NCBI GenBank assembly: GCA_947627695.1
Contig: CANQXF010000004.1
Span: 62,001-126,000, forward strand
DNA: 64,000 nt
DNA from: an uncultured Ruminiclostridium sp.
GTDB lineage: Bacteria; Bacillota; Clostridia; Oscillospirales; Ruminococcaceae
Direction: 5' to 3'
Shown: positions 18,852 through 27,599 of the stretch, in pieces
How positions within the stretch are numbered: the first letter of the stretch is position 1
Layout of the letters: each line of letters starts with the position of its first letter
Made by a program: the position numbers and the translations under genes
The notes under the pieces: model-generated
The model's input: the letters and a program-made list of their open reading frames with translations, nothing else
The model's database searches: none
Told to the model about the DNA's origin: nothing

Positions 18852-21254
18852 TTATTTTACCGTCAGCTTGTTGGACTCCTTGTAGGGTCTGAACAGCAGG
18901 AACAATATTCCCGCCGCAAGGAGGAATGCGGCTATGGAGCCGATTATGTTCCCGTTTCCTGTGAACAGGCTGCCAAGCTGGTAAACGATAAGCGCGATTA
19001 TATAGGCGAAAACCGTCTGGTAGCCGATTGCGAACCACGTCCACTTTGCGCTGTTCATCTCACGCCTTATTGCGCCTATCGCCGCAAAGCAGGGAGCGCA
19101 CAGCAGGTTGAAGATGAGGAACGCATATCCCGCAAGGGGGGTAAGTCCCGCAAAGTCCAGAACGCCGAACACGCCCACAACCTCTTCCTTTGCCACAAGT
19201 CCCATAATAGTTGCGACTGCGGCGGTAGCTTCGCCAAATCCCAGAGGAGCGAATATCGGGCAGATAGCGCCGCCGATGTAATCAAGCACGCTGACAGCTT
19301 CCTCCGATTCTTCGGTGAGGAAACCGAAAACTGTGGAGCCGTTTTCTCCGAGATAAGTGCCGAAGCTGGAGCCCAACCAGATTATAATAGAAGAAAGGAG
19401 GATTATCGTTCCTGCTTTTTTGATAAAGCTCCACGCTCTCTCCCACATTGAGCGCAGTACGTTGCTGACGGTGGGAAGGTGGTAGGCGGGGAGCTCCATT
19501 ACGAAGGGAGCAGGGTCGCCTGCGAACATTTTCGTCTTTTTCAGGATTATTCCCGAAACAACTATTGCCGCTACGCCAAGGAAGTACGCGCTTGGGGCTA
19601 CCCACCACGCTCCTCCGAACAAAGCCGAAGCTATAAGCGCGATTATAGGCAGCTTTGCGCCGCAGGGAATGAAAGTGGTCGTCATTATGGTCATTTTGCG
19701 GTCGCGGTCGTTTTCAATGGTCCTTGACGCCATAATTCCCGGAACGCCGCAGCCTGAGCCTATAAGCATAGGAATGAAGGACTTGCCCGACAGACCGAAT
19801 TTTCTGAATATCCTGTCCATAACGAAGGCTATTCTCGCCATATAACCGCAGGATTCCAGAATAGCCAGCAGTATAAACAGCACTATCATCTGAGGAACAA
19901 ATCCCAGAACAGCGCCCACGCCGCCCACGATACCGTCGATTATAAGGCTTTTCAGCCAGTCGGCGCAGTTTATGCTGTCAAGTCCGCTTTCCAGAAGAAC
20001 GGGTATTCCAGGCACCCACACGCCGTATTCCGACGGGTCGGGAGCGTCCTCGCCAAGCTCGGTCATTTCGGAAATGTCAAAGCCTTCTGCCGCCAGAGCG
20101 TCGCCGTAGCTTCCCACTGCCTCGTCAAATCCGCCGAAATCCTCGTCCTCTATTGCGCCCATAATTTCGTCAGCGCCTACAACGCCCGCATTTACGGCGT
20201 TCTGAACGGTGGTTTTCAGCTCGTCTGTCCAGATATTTTCTGCGGCGTACTGGTTCATTGCGTCGTCGTAGTCGGAAGTTCCTATACCGAACAAATGCCA
20301 GCCATCGCCGAAAACTCCGTCGTTTGCCCAGTCGGTAACTATCGTTCCCACCGTGGTAACTGATATATAGTAAACCAGGAACATTATCACCGCAAAAATT
20401 GGGAGCGCGGCGAAACGGTTGGTAACTACCCTGTCTATTTTATCGGAAAGTGTGAGCTGCCCCGCCGTCCTTTTCTTGTAACAGCCCTTCATTATCGATG
20501 CTATGTATATGTAACGCTCGTTGGTGATTATGCTTTCCGCGTCGTCGTCCAGCTCTTCCTCGGCGGCAGCTATGTCCTGCTCGATATGATCCAGCGTTTC
20601 CTTGGGAATGTTCAGCTTTTCCAGAACCTTTTCGTCACGCTCGAATATCTTTATCGCATACCAGCGCTGCTGCTCTGCGGGCATATCGTGAACAGCCGCC
20701 TCCTCGATATGAGCAATGGCGTGCTCCACCGCCCCCGAAAAGTTGTGCATGGGAACGGTCTTTGTTCCCTTTGCCGCCTCTATTGCCGCTTCCGCCGCGT
20801 CAAAGATTCCGTTTCCTTTCAGGGCGGAAATGTTTATCACCTTGCAGCCAAGCTCACGGGAAAGCTCCTCAATGTTTATCTTGTCCCCGTTCTTTTCCAC
20901 TACGTCCGTCATATTTATTGCGATTACAACGGGAATACCAAGCTCGGTGAGCTGTGTGGTGAGGTACAGGTTTCTTTCCAGATTGGTGCCGTCAACTATA
21001 TTTAATATAGCGTCGGGGCGTTCGCCTATCAGGTAATTTCTCGCAACTACCTCTTCAAGTGTGTAGGGGGAAAGGGAATAAATTCCCGGCAGGTCGGTGA
21101 TTATCACGTCGTCATGCTTTTTCAGCTTTCCCTCTTTTTTCTCAACGGTGACGCCGGGCCAGTTGCCTACAAACTGGTTTGAGCCTGTCAGAGCGTTGAA
21201 CAGCGTGGTCTTGCCGCAGTTGGGGTTCCCGGCAAGAGCAACACGAATAGACAT
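18852..21254 (-). CDS. feoB: Ferrous iron transporter FeoB
   Basis: 800 residues. N-terminal G domain with G1 GNPNCGKTT (9-17), G3 DLPGIYSL and G4 NMTD, a helical regulatory domain, then two Gate segments and the FeoB C domain with about ten membrane helices (IGSGCGVPGIMASRT and FIPCGAKLPIIALIASALFGG motifs). It imports Fe2+ across the membrane. The 80-residue loop rich in acidic and Ala residues around 320-410 is longer than in Escherichia coli FeoB. GAGAGGA precedes the ATG. An AGTTAG/CTAACT operator candidate lies just upstream. Confidence 0.97.
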   Translation of the reverse strand: MSIRVALAGNPNCGKTTLFNALTGSNQFVGNWPGVTVEKKEGKLKKHDDVIITDLPGIYSLSPYTLEEVVARNYLIGERPDAILNIVDGTNLERNLYLTTQLTELGIPVVIAINMTDVVEKNGDKINIEELSRELGCKVINISALKGNGIFDAAEAAIEAAKGTKTVPMHNFSGAVEHAIAHIEEAAVHDMPAEQQRWYAIKIFERDEKVLEKLNIPKETLDHIEQDIAAAEEELDDDAESIITNERYIYIASIMKGCYKKRTAGQLTLSDKIDRVVTNRFAALPIFAVIMFLVYYISVTTVGTIVTDWANDGVFGDGWHLFGIGTSDYDDAMNQYAAENIWTDELKTTVQNAVNAGVVGADEIMGAIEDEDFGGFDEAVGSYGDALAAEGFDISEMTELGEDAPDPSEYGVWVPGIPVLLESGLDSINCADWLKSLIIDGIVGGVGAVLGFVPQMIVLFILLAILESCGYMARIAFVMDRIFRKFGLSGKSFIPMLIGSGCGVPGIMASRTIENDRDRKMTIMTTTFIPCGAKLPIIALIASALFGGAWWVAPSAYFLGVAAIVVSGIILKKTKMFAGDPAPFVMELPAYHLPTVSNVLRSMWERAWSFIKKAGTIILLSSIIIWLGSSFGTYLGENGSTVFGFLTEESEEAVSVLDYIGGAICPIFAPLGFGEATAAVATIMGLVAKEEVVGVFGVLDFAGLTPLAGYAFLIFNLLCAPCFAAIGAIRREMNSAKWTWFAIGYQTVFAYIIALIVYQLGSLFTGNGNIIGSIAAFLLAAGILFLLFRPYKESNKLTVK

Positions 21255-21280
21255 ATTGTTGTCCTCTCTTTCTTTATTTT

Positions 21281-21298
21281 AGTTAGACTACACTAACT
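21281..21298. promoter_or_regulatory. Operator candidate upstream of feoB
   Basis: AGTTAGACTACACTAACT: 6-bp arms AGTTAG/CTAACT with a 6-base centre. It resembles two sites ahead of feoA and fits a DtxR/IdeR-type iron regulator; the regulator itself is inferred. Confidence 0.55.
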
Positions 21299-21302
21299 TG
21301 TA

Positions 21303-21467
21303 CAGTTAAAAGTGTATAGTGCAAAGTGCAAAGTTAAGGTGTCCGCTTCGCGGACATATTTTGATTGCCGCCTGCAAATAAGCACAAGTCACTTTAAATT
21401 CGTTTTTCGGCAAAGCCGAAAAACTCCACAACTGTGCACTTTTCACTGTAAACTTTTAACTGTCAAT
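21303..21467. repeat. Heptad-bounded palindromic cassette D1 (feoA2-feoB gap)
   Basis: Sense heptads (CAGTTAA, AAGTGTA, TAGTGCA, AAGTGCA, AAGTTAA) at one end, a GTCCGCTTCGCGGAC hairpin, a short core ATTGCCGCCTGCAAAT, a TTTTTCGGCAAAGCCGAAAAA-type hairpin and reverse heptads at the other end. The minus-strand feoA stop TGA lies inside the last heptad. Confidence 0.8.
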
Positions 21468-21693
21468 GACTGCCAACGGTTTCAATCATTTCTGCGTCCG
21501 CTTTTCTGATACTCAGCTCATACCCTCTCACGGTAACTTCAATGGGATCGCCTAAAGGCGCTACCTTGCGGATGTGTATCTCAACGCCCTTGGTTATGCC
21601 CATATCCATAATGCGGCGCTTTACTGCTCCCTCGCCATGGAGCTTTACCACCTTCACGGTGGAGCCGATTTTTGCTTCTTTTAATGTTTGCAT
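21463..21693 (-). CDS. feoA: FeoA domain protein (second copy)
   Basis: 76 residues forming one SH3-like FeoA domain: TLKEAKIGSTVKVVKLHG at the start, RRIMDMGITKGVEI in the middle, and DPIEVTVRGYELSIRKADAEMI at the end. FeoA interacts with FeoB and supports Fe2+ uptake. The ATG at 21693 follows AGGGAGGTTTT; upstream in-frame sequence is repeat DNA. It lies between the first feoA and feoB in the same operon. Confidence 0.93.
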   Translation of the reverse strand: MQTLKEAKIGSTVKVVKLHGEGAVKRRIMDMGITKGVEIHIRKVAPLGDPIEVTVRGYELSIRKADAEMIETVGSH

Positions 21694-21707
21694 AAAACCT
21701 CCCTGCT

Positions 21708-21868
21708 GACAGTGTAAAGTGTAAAGTGCATAGTGCAAAGTTAAGGAGTCCGCTTCGCGGACGGATCAGGATTGCCGCCTGCAAATTTGTACCTGTCATT
21801 TCAAATCCGTCCGCGTAGCGGACTCCACAACTGTACACTGTCAACTGTACACCGTCAACTGTCTTCAC
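21708..21868. repeat. Heptad-bounded palindromic cassette D2 (feoA1-feoA2 gap)
   Basis: Near copy of D1: sense heptads, GTCCGCTTCGCGGAC, core ATTGCCGCCTGCAAAT, GTCCGCGTAGCGGAC, then reverse heptads. Both D1 and D2 separate genes of one operon without an evident terminator. Confidence 0.82.
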
Positions 21869-22077
21869 ACCATTATCCTATTCGCCATTTCCTTACTTAT
21901 GGCTATCCTTGCCTCTTTCACGTTCACAATAACGTTTCCGCCCAAGGTGCTGACTATCTTTACAGTCCCGCCTACCACAAAGCCTAAATTCTCAAGGTGC
22001 TGTTTAACCTCGGGCTTACCGCCTATTTTTTTGATTATGTTTTCTTCTCCGATGTTCGCAAGTGCAAGCGGCATCAT
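21865..22077 (-). CDS. feoA: FeoA domain protein (first copy)
   Basis: 70 residues, one FeoA domain: PLALANIGEENIIKKIGG, then HLENLGFVVGGTVKIVSTLGGNVIVNVKEARIAI split over the middle and end. It is the first gene of the feoA-feoA-feoB-Cys-rich operon. AAGGGTGA lies ahead of two consecutive ATG codons; either may start. Its promoter and two operator candidates lie directly upstream. Confidence 0.92.
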   Translation of the reverse strand: MMPLALANIGEENIIKKIGGKPEVKQHLENLGFVVGGTVKIVSTLGGNVIVNVKEARIAISKEMANRIMV

Positions 22078-22095
22078 TGTTTCACCCTTCTTTAA

Positions 22096-22109
22096 TTAGT
22101 ATAGACTAA
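22096..22109. promoter_or_regulatory. Operator candidate 1 in feoA leader
   Basis: TTAGTATAGACTAA, palindromic apart from one central base pair. It lies in the 5' leader between the transcription start and the feoA ribosome site. Confidence 0.55.
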
Positions 22110-22127
22110 CTTATTTTCCAAATAAAA

Positions 22128-22143
22128 GTTAGCTCCTGCTAAC
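22128..22143. promoter_or_regulatory. Operator candidate 2 overlapping feoA transcription start
   Basis: GTTAGCTCCTGCTAAC: 6-bp perfect arms with a 4-base centre, just downstream of the -10, where a bound repressor would block initiation. DtxR-family boxes have similar TTAG/CTAA arms. Confidence 0.6.
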
Positions 22144-22151
22144 CAATGAAT

Positions 22152-22180
22152 ATTATAACCTGTGTCCCTTATTTTGTCAA
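22152..22180 (-). promoter_or_regulatory. Consensus promoter of feo operon
   Basis: On the minus strand TTGACA (22180-22175), a 17-bp spacer and TATAAT (22157-22152): a perfect sigma-A consensus, consistent with an operon that is strong but repressed. Confidence 0.92.
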
Positions 22181-22183
22181 CGG

Positions 22184-22534
22184 TTTTTTTTGAAAATATA
22201 CAAGATTTGTATTTTTTTACAAGGGATTTTTGCGTTTTTTTATTTTTGTTGTGCATTATTTACAATACCACATCACCTTGTATTTCGACAAATTTCTTAC
22301 TACAAAATAACCATATTATTTGATTTTGATAAAAAACTTTTTCATATTTTTCACAAAATTTCATAGTGAAAAACAGCGAAATTTTAGTCTCAGGTTATTG
22401 AAAATTTTGCTTTAGTATGATAAAATTAAATCACATCATCTTTAAAATTCTTTGTTAAAAATACATAAGCGTTACATCTTACGTCTTTCTACGGGATTTT
22501 ACATAAAATCTTTGAAAGGGAGAGAAAACTATCT
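22184..22534. other. Probable oriC part 1 (AT-rich region upstream of dnaA)
   Basis: A 350-base very AT-rich gap between the divergent feo promoter and dnaA. It is one of the few gaps without A/B repeats. No perfect DnaA box is seen; TTATTTACA (22256-22264, two mismatches to TTATCCACA) is the best. The origin call rests on position and composition and is inference. Confidence 0.5.
22398..22426 (+). promoter_or_regulatory. dnaA promoter
   Basis: TTGAAA at 22398-22403, a 17-bp spacer and TAAAAT at 22421-22426, giving a leader of about 100 bases. Confidence 0.75.
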
Positions 22535-23893
22535 ATGAATTCATTTGCGGAAATTTTTGAAGTAGTCAAGGACAGCCTTGAGATAACCGATACTGCCAGA
22601 AGGCTTTTTATCGACCCGATAAAGCCTGTCAGGCTCAGCGGGAACACCGTGGTGCTTTACGTCAGCCACCCGTACGAAAAAGAGATATTTTTCAACAACT
22701 ATGTCAATATGTTCAAGACCGCTTTTCACGAGGTACTGGGCTTTAACGTGGAGTTTGAGATACTTTCCGTCCACGACCTGACCCCTGAGCAAAGGCTGAA
22801 GTTCTGCGACCCTATCCCCGAGCTTGAGGACGACGAGGATATGAGCCACAAGCTGGAAACTACCATAGCAAACAGCAACTATAATCATACTTTTGATACT
22901 TTTATAGTAGGGGACAGCAACCGCCTTGCTTATTCCGCCTGCAAGTCCATAGCGGCAGGGCAGACGGGGCAGTACAATCCGCTTTACATTTACAGCGAGC
23001 CGGGGCTTGGAAAGACGCACCTGCTTTGCGCCGTGAAGAATTATATGGAAAGTCAGAATCCCGCCTGCAAGGTAATTTACATCTCGGCGGAGAATTTCGT
23101 CACGGAATTTGTCAATTCCCTGAAATACAACACAAACGACGAATTCAAGCACAAATACAGGACCTGCGATATGCTGCTTGTAGACGACGTACAGTTTTTC
23201 AGCGGGAAAAAGGAAAGCCAGACCGAGCTTTTCCATACCTTTAACGAGCTTCACCAGAAGGGAAAGCAGATAATCCTTACATCGGACCGTCCTCCCAAGG
23301 AGATAAACGACATTGAACAAAGACTGCGCAGCCGCTTTGAATGGGGACTGCTGACGGATATAGGCATTCCCGAATTTGAAACAAGGCTCGCTATCATCAA
23401 ACGCAAGGCGGAGCTGCTCAATATGCACATTCCCTCCAACGTAATGGAGTATATGGCGGACAAGCTTAAAAAGAACATCAGACAGCTTGAGGGCGCTATG
23501 ATAAAAATGAACGCTATGACCACGGTAACGGGAGTTCCTCCCACAATGGCTATGGCGCAGAACATAATCAGGGATATCCTCACCGAGCAGCAGCCCGTTC
23601 CCGTAACGGTGGACAAGATAATCAGCGAAGTGGGACATATCTACAACGTTACTCCCGAAGAGATACTGGGACCCAGAAGGAGCAGTCAGATTTCCTCTGC
23701 AAGGCAGGTAGCTATGTATCTAATAAACCGTATAACAGGGCTTTCCTACACAGCGATAGGAAACGAATTCAGCGGCAGGGATCATTCTACCGTGGTATAT
23801 GCTATAAATAAGGTGAAGTCTATTATAAAGAAGGATCCTAATTATAAGGCGACAATTGAGGATCTGCTGAAGAATATTGCGAATAACGCATAG
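22535..23893 (+). CDS. dnaA: Chromosomal replication initiator DnaA
   Basis: 452 residues. Domain I (about 1-75); a short linker; AAA+ domain III opening NHTFDTFIVG with Walker A GLGKTH (157-162) and Walker B LLVDDVQFF (Asp217/Asp218); domain IV with the DNA-binding signature GRDHSTVVYAINKV (about 414-427). It binds DnaA boxes and melts oriC. GGGAG precedes the ATG. The gene is followed by repeat A4 rather than directly by dnaN. Confidence 0.98.
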   Translation: MNSFAEIFEVVKDSLEITDTARRLFIDPIKPVRLSGNTVVLYVSHPYEKEIFFNNYVNMFKTAFHEVLGFNVEFEILSVHDLTPEQRLKFCDPIPELEDDEDMSHKLETTIANSNYNHTFDTFIVGDSNRLAYSACKSIAAGQTGQYNPLYIYSEPGLGKTHLLCAVKNYMESQNPACKVIYISAENFVTEFVNSLKYNTNDEFKHKYRTCDMLLVDDVQFFSGKKESQTELFHTFNELHQKGKQIILTSDRPPKEINDIEQRLRSRFEWGLLTDIGIPEFETRLAIIKRKAELLNMHIPSNVMEYMADKLKKNIRQLEGAMIKMNAMTTVTGVPPTMAMAQNIIRDILTEQQPVPVTVDKIISEVGHIYNVTPEEILGPRRSSQISSARQVAMYLINRITGLSYTAIGNEFSGRDHSTVVYAINKVKSIIKKDPNYKATIEDLLKNIANNA

Positions 23894-23898
23894 GGAAC

Positions 23899-24445
23899 GG
23901 TTGACAGTGTACAGTTGACAGTTGACAGTTGTGGTGTCCGCTTCGCGGACGGATTGGAATGGTTGGTGGGAGATAGTTGTTAGTTTGATAGTAGTTAGTA
24001 GTTGGTTTGGATAAATCTGAAGGAGCAAAGCTGCGGGCGGGAAGGCGTTTTTGCGGCTTTGCCGCAAACAGCGGGCGGGACGCAGAAGTGAAATTGGTAT
24101 GCAGTACACAAAAGTGAAAGCCAACTCACCGCATTACCACTCTCACAACATTGGTAAATGACCTTCCCTAACCGCACAACGCCGTGCCGCACGTTGCACG
24201 CCTGTGATAGCGACCCGCAGGGGCGCGGGATTAAACCTCGCAATTGCGAACGCCATAATCAGTAGATTGAGAAGAAGTCGAGCTGAACCATTTGGCAAGG
24301 TAGGCTAAAAATAAAGTTTTTCCGGAATTCTTAAAACCGCCTTTTCCGAAAAAGGCGGTTTTAAGCGGTGTGGCAGCGCCACAACCGCACGGTACCGTGC
24401 AAGACCGTTACCAACATCTCCCGATTAGGCAGACATTAAAATTTA
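23899..24445 (-). repeat. Repeat family A, copy A4 (minus orientation), between dnaA and dnaN
   Basis: Starts with heptads and a GTCCGCTTCGCGGAC hairpin a few bases after the dnaA stop. A short TAGTTAG-type stretch at about 23965-24005 interrupts the copy. It continues through the core (about 24080-24120), CCCGCAGGGGCGCGGG (about 24213), the CTTAAAACCGCC hairpin (about 24330-24365) and GCACGGTACCGTGC (about 24388-24401), ending near AGGCAGACAT. Confidence 0.85.
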
Positions 24446-24763
24446 TATGATTTATAAAGCATCCACCTGCTCATAGGAAAAATTTGTCCACCAAATTTTC
24501 CTCTTTCCCTCCACCTCACCCTGTTAAAAAGTTTAAAATAAAAATCTTTAAACCTTTCATAAAAATTTCAACTTTTTTTAAACCTGCGACCTGTCCTTTC
24601 AAGGAACGGACTTGCATAGCTTTTCCACATTTTACCCGCCTAAATAATAAAAAAAGAAATATATATATTTATTAAAATTTATTTTTGAAAAAATTTTTTT
24701 CTGCAAATAATGTCGGTGGAAAAACTGACTTCAAAAAATAATTACCGTCAGGAAGGTGCAATT
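24446..24763. other. Probable oriC part 2 (AT-rich region between repeat A4 and dnaN)
   Basis: AT-rich gap with DnaA-box-like TTTTCCACA (24621-24629, one mismatch to TTATCCACA) and TTGTCCACC (24484-24492, two mismatches), followed by an A/T run of about 60 bases (24645-24705) that could serve as the unwinding element. This arrangement is common in bipartite Firmicute origins; the call is inference. Confidence 0.5.
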
Positions 24764-25864
24764 ATGAAATTTACAGCAGACAGAAACAAACTTTCAGAGG
24801 CAATAGTAAATGCGTCAAAGGTCACCGCCTTTCACTCCTCTATCCCCGCCCTTGAGGGAATACTGATTAACCTGAAAAAGGGTGTTATCACAGTTATGGG
24901 CTACGACCTTGACAGCGGTATCAAAAGTATGTTTCAGCCTATCTCCGCCGATGAGGACGGGGAAGTTGTGCTCAACGCAAGGCTGACCTCCGAAATGCTG
25001 AAGAGAATGCCTGCGGGCTGTCCAATAGAATTTACCTGCGAGAACGAGACCCACGTCACTATTCACTGCGGCGGGGTAGAGCTCAACATCACAGGCGTTT
25101 CGGGAAACAACTATCCCAATCTTCCCGAGATGAGCCTTGCGAACAGCTTTAACATAAAGGAAAACGTGCTCAAAAGCATGATAAGGCAAAGTATGTATGC
25201 CGTTTCACAGAATGAGCTGAAGCCTGTTTTCACCGGCGTTTATTTTGAGGTAAAAGACGGTTATTTCAGTATGGTGAGCCTTGACGGCGTGAGAGTAGCT
25301 GTCAGAAAGGAAAAGGTAGACTATTCCGATATGGGATTTGTAGTTCCCACAAAGGTGCTTAACGAGCTGCTGAGGATACTGTCTGACGAGGATACGGGAA
25401 AGGACGTTACCGTTCTTCTTGACAGGACTCAGGTGGGATTTAACCGCGACGACTACATCACATTCACGAGGATAATAGAGGGAGATTTTATAGACTACCG
25501 CAGATTTACGGAATTTACTCCCCAGAGCGAAGCGGTTGTAAATACAAGGCTGTTCGGCACGGCGCTGGACAGAGTTAATCTTCTGACTGAAAGGTACAAA
25601 ACTCCTGTAATATGTACTTTTGAAAACAACAATCTGACGGTAGACTGTACCACCAACGTGGGTTCTATTCATGAAGAAATAAAGGTTGATTATCCGTATC
25701 CTAAGTTTGAGATAGCTTTCAACTCACGCTATATGGCGGACGCTATGAGGTATTCGGAGTGCGACGAGGTAAAGCTGCATTTTACAAATTCTCTTTCGCA
25801 GATCAAGATAACTCCTGTAAGCGGGAATGATTTCACGTTCATCGTAATGCCTGTCAAGAGGTAA
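24764..25864 (+). CDS. dnaN: DNA polymerase III beta subunit (sliding clamp)
   Basis: 366 residues with the three clamp domains (about 1-120, 125-245, 245-366) and the classical ending KITPVSGNDFTFIVMPVKR, whose VMP-V/M-R terminus is typical. The clamp tethers Pol III to DNA. The ATG at 24764 follows AGGAAGGTG; an upstream in-frame ATG at 24710 has no ribosome site. yaaA starts three bases after the stop. Confidence 0.97.
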   Translation: MKFTADRNKLSEAIVNASKVTAFHSSIPALEGILINLKKGVITVMGYDLDSGIKSMFQPISADEDGEVVLNARLTSEMLKRMPAGCPIEFTCENETHVTIHCGGVELNITGVSGNNYPNLPEMSLANSFNIKENVLKSMIRQSMYAVSQNELKPVFTGVYFEVKDGYFSMVSLDGVRVAVRKEKVDYSDMGFVVPTKVLNELLRILSDEDTGKDVTVLLDRTQVGFNRDDYITFTRIIEGDFIDYRRFTEFTPQSEAVVNTRLFGTALDRVNLLTERYKTPVICTFENNNLTVDCTTNVGSIHEEIKVDYPYPKFEIAFNSRYMADAMRYSECDEVKLHFTNSLSQIKITPVSGNDFTFIVMPVKR

Positions 25865-25867
25865 TAT

Positions 25868-26089
25868 ATGGAGGAAGTATATATCAGACCGCCTTTCATA
25901 AAATTGGAGCAGTTTTTAAAGCTGTGCGGTTTTGCCGACACTGGAGGAATGGCGAAAAACGTCATTTCTGAGGGATTTGTAAGGGTTGACGGAGAGGTAT
26001 GTGTTATGAGAGGGAAAAAGCTGCGCGGTGGAGAAGTTGTAGAGGTGGAAGAGAAGAAGTATAAGTGTATGTTGGCAGATGACAGTTGA
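25868..26089 (+). CDS. yaaA: S4-domain RNA-binding protein YaaA
   Basis: 73 residues forming one S4 fold (IKLEQFLKLCGFADTGGMAK, then GFVRVDGEVCVMRGKKLRGGEVVEV). It has the standard place between dnaN and recF in Firmicutes, where the homologue is linked to ribosome assembly. The stop TGA belongs to a GACAGTTGA heptad, so the protein ends Asp-Asp-Ser. Confidence 0.92.
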   Translation: MEEVYIRPPFIKLEQFLKLCGFADTGGMAKNVISEGFVRVDGEVCVMRGKKLRGGEVVEVEEKKYKCMLADDS

Positions 26090-26440
26090 CAGTGTACAGT
26101 TGACAGTTAATTGAATTATGAAGTTTACCGTGATACTTTCACCGTCTTGGTTTGCGAGTGGTGATATGGGAAAGCGTTTTTTCACATATTTTCACTTTTG
26201 TGTGGTGCATACCAGTTTCACGCCAGCGCCCCACCCTCCCACCCCCTGACCACTTCCTTTCAACAGTAACTTTTCACTTTGCACTTTACACTGTGCACTG
26301 CCAACGCCCCGCTTTGCTGCGCATTCGCTCCCGCCCTCTGAAAGGATTTCTTTTAAAAAAAGAAATCCTCTCAGACTCTTCTTAGAAAATTTTATTTCTC
26401 GCTTCGCTCGCTTTTTTTCTTTTTTATTTTTATTTTTATT
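26082..26440 (+). repeat. Repeat family B, copy B1
   Basis: Sense heptads overlapping the yaaA stop, a GTTTACCGTGATACTTTCAC segment, the shared core CACTTTTGTGTGGTGCATACC (about 26195) to CCACCCTCCC, reverse heptads (26268-26300), a strong GGATTTCTTT/AAAGAAATCC hairpin (26344-26353 with 26359-26368) and the CTCGCTTCGCTCGC end. It stops just upstream of recF. Confidence 0.85.
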
Positions 26441-26454
26441 TTCAGGAAAAATAT

Positions 26455-27591
26455 ATGCTAATAAAAAATCTCAAAATCACCAATTTCCGCAATATCGAAT
26501 CAGCGGAATTTTTATTTTCACCACATATAAATATCATCGGCGGAAATAACGCCCAAGGTAAAACTAACCTCATGGAAGCTATCGCCGTCTGCATAGAACG
26601 CAGCTTCCGCACTTCACGGGTAAGCGCATTGCTAAACACCACTACAAACGCCCCTTGCCAGATATCCCTGTCCTTTACAGTCAACCCGCACCCCGATAAG
26701 GAAAATACCCTCACCTTCAAAACCGACGGCGTAAAAATACAGCGAACAGTAAATGATATCCCCTATAAAGAGGGAATAAAATTATACCCACAGTTAAAAA
26801 CAATAGTTTTTATACCGGAAGATTTATATATCGTAAAGGGCGACCCTGAAAATCGCCGAGAACTGACGGACGATACTGCGCATATGATGAACAAACAGCA
26901 CCGCAGTATCTGCGCCGATTACCTGCGGGCATTGAAACAAAAAAACACTTTCATAGCTTCCTTGCAAGGAGTCAAACCTGACAGCGCGCAAAAGCTCCAG
27001 CTTTCCATCTGGAATGAAAGTCTTGCCAAAGCAGGGGTCAATGTTATCTGCGGAAGAAGAAAATATTTCTATACTTTAAGTAAATATGCGGCAGAATTTT
27101 ACAGTCAGTTAAATAAAAATAATGAAAATTTGAAAGTGGAATACAAAAGTTCAGTCATATCGGAGGAGGATTTTAAGTCAGCGGAACCTGAGAAGCTGTT
27201 GAATTTATATCTTGACCGTCTTGAGCAGGCGGAGGTGAACGAGCTTGCCGCAGGTCACACTCTGGTAGGCGTCCACCGTGACGACGTGGAATTTTTCATA
27301 AACGACCGACCTGCCAAGGATTTCGGCAGTCAGGGTCAGGTCCGCAGTATAGCGGTAGCTTTGCGCCTTGCGCAGGCAAGAATGTTCGGAGAGAAATGGG
27401 GGGAATATCCGGTGATAATTTTAGACGACGTTTTGAGCGAATTGGACGAAGCGAGAAGGGAGTTTATTCTTAAACATACTGTAAAATCACAGGTGTTTAT
27501 TACCGGGTGTAATAGAAATGACTTTGCGAAGATAGCGAATGCGAAGTGGTGGGAAGCGGAGCTGGGGAAATTTAGTGAAGTTAATGAGTGA
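26455..27591 (+). CDS. recF: DNA replication/repair protein RecF
   Basis: 378 residues, SMC-like ATPase: opening LIKNLKITNFRNIE, Walker A GGNNAQGKTNL (about 34-44), ABC signature region KDFGSQGQVRSIAVALRLA, and Walker B with D-loop VIILDDVLSELDEARR. It helps load RecA at gapped DNA. The ribosome site is weak (CAGGAAAAATAT). It is flanked on both sides by family-B repeats in opposite orientation. Confidence 0.97.
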   Translation: MLIKNLKITNFRNIESAEFLFSPHINIIGGNNAQGKTNLMEAIAVCIERSFRTSRVSALLNTTTNAPCQISLSFTVNPHPDKENTLTFKTDGVKIQRTVNDIPYKEGIKLYPQLKTIVFIPEDLYIVKGDPENRRELTDDTAHMMNKQHRSICADYLRALKQKNTFIASLQGVKPDSAQKLQLSIWNESLAKAGVNVICGRRKYFYTLSKYAAEFYSQLNKNNENLKVEYKSSVISEEDFKSAEPEKLLNLYLDRLEQAEVNELAAGHTLVGVHRDDVEFFINDRPAKDFGSQGQVRSIAVALRLAQARMFGEKWGEYPVIILDDVLSELDEARREFILKHTVKSQVFITGCNRNDFAKIANAKWWEAELGKFSEVNE

Positions 27592-27599
27592 TAAAAAAG

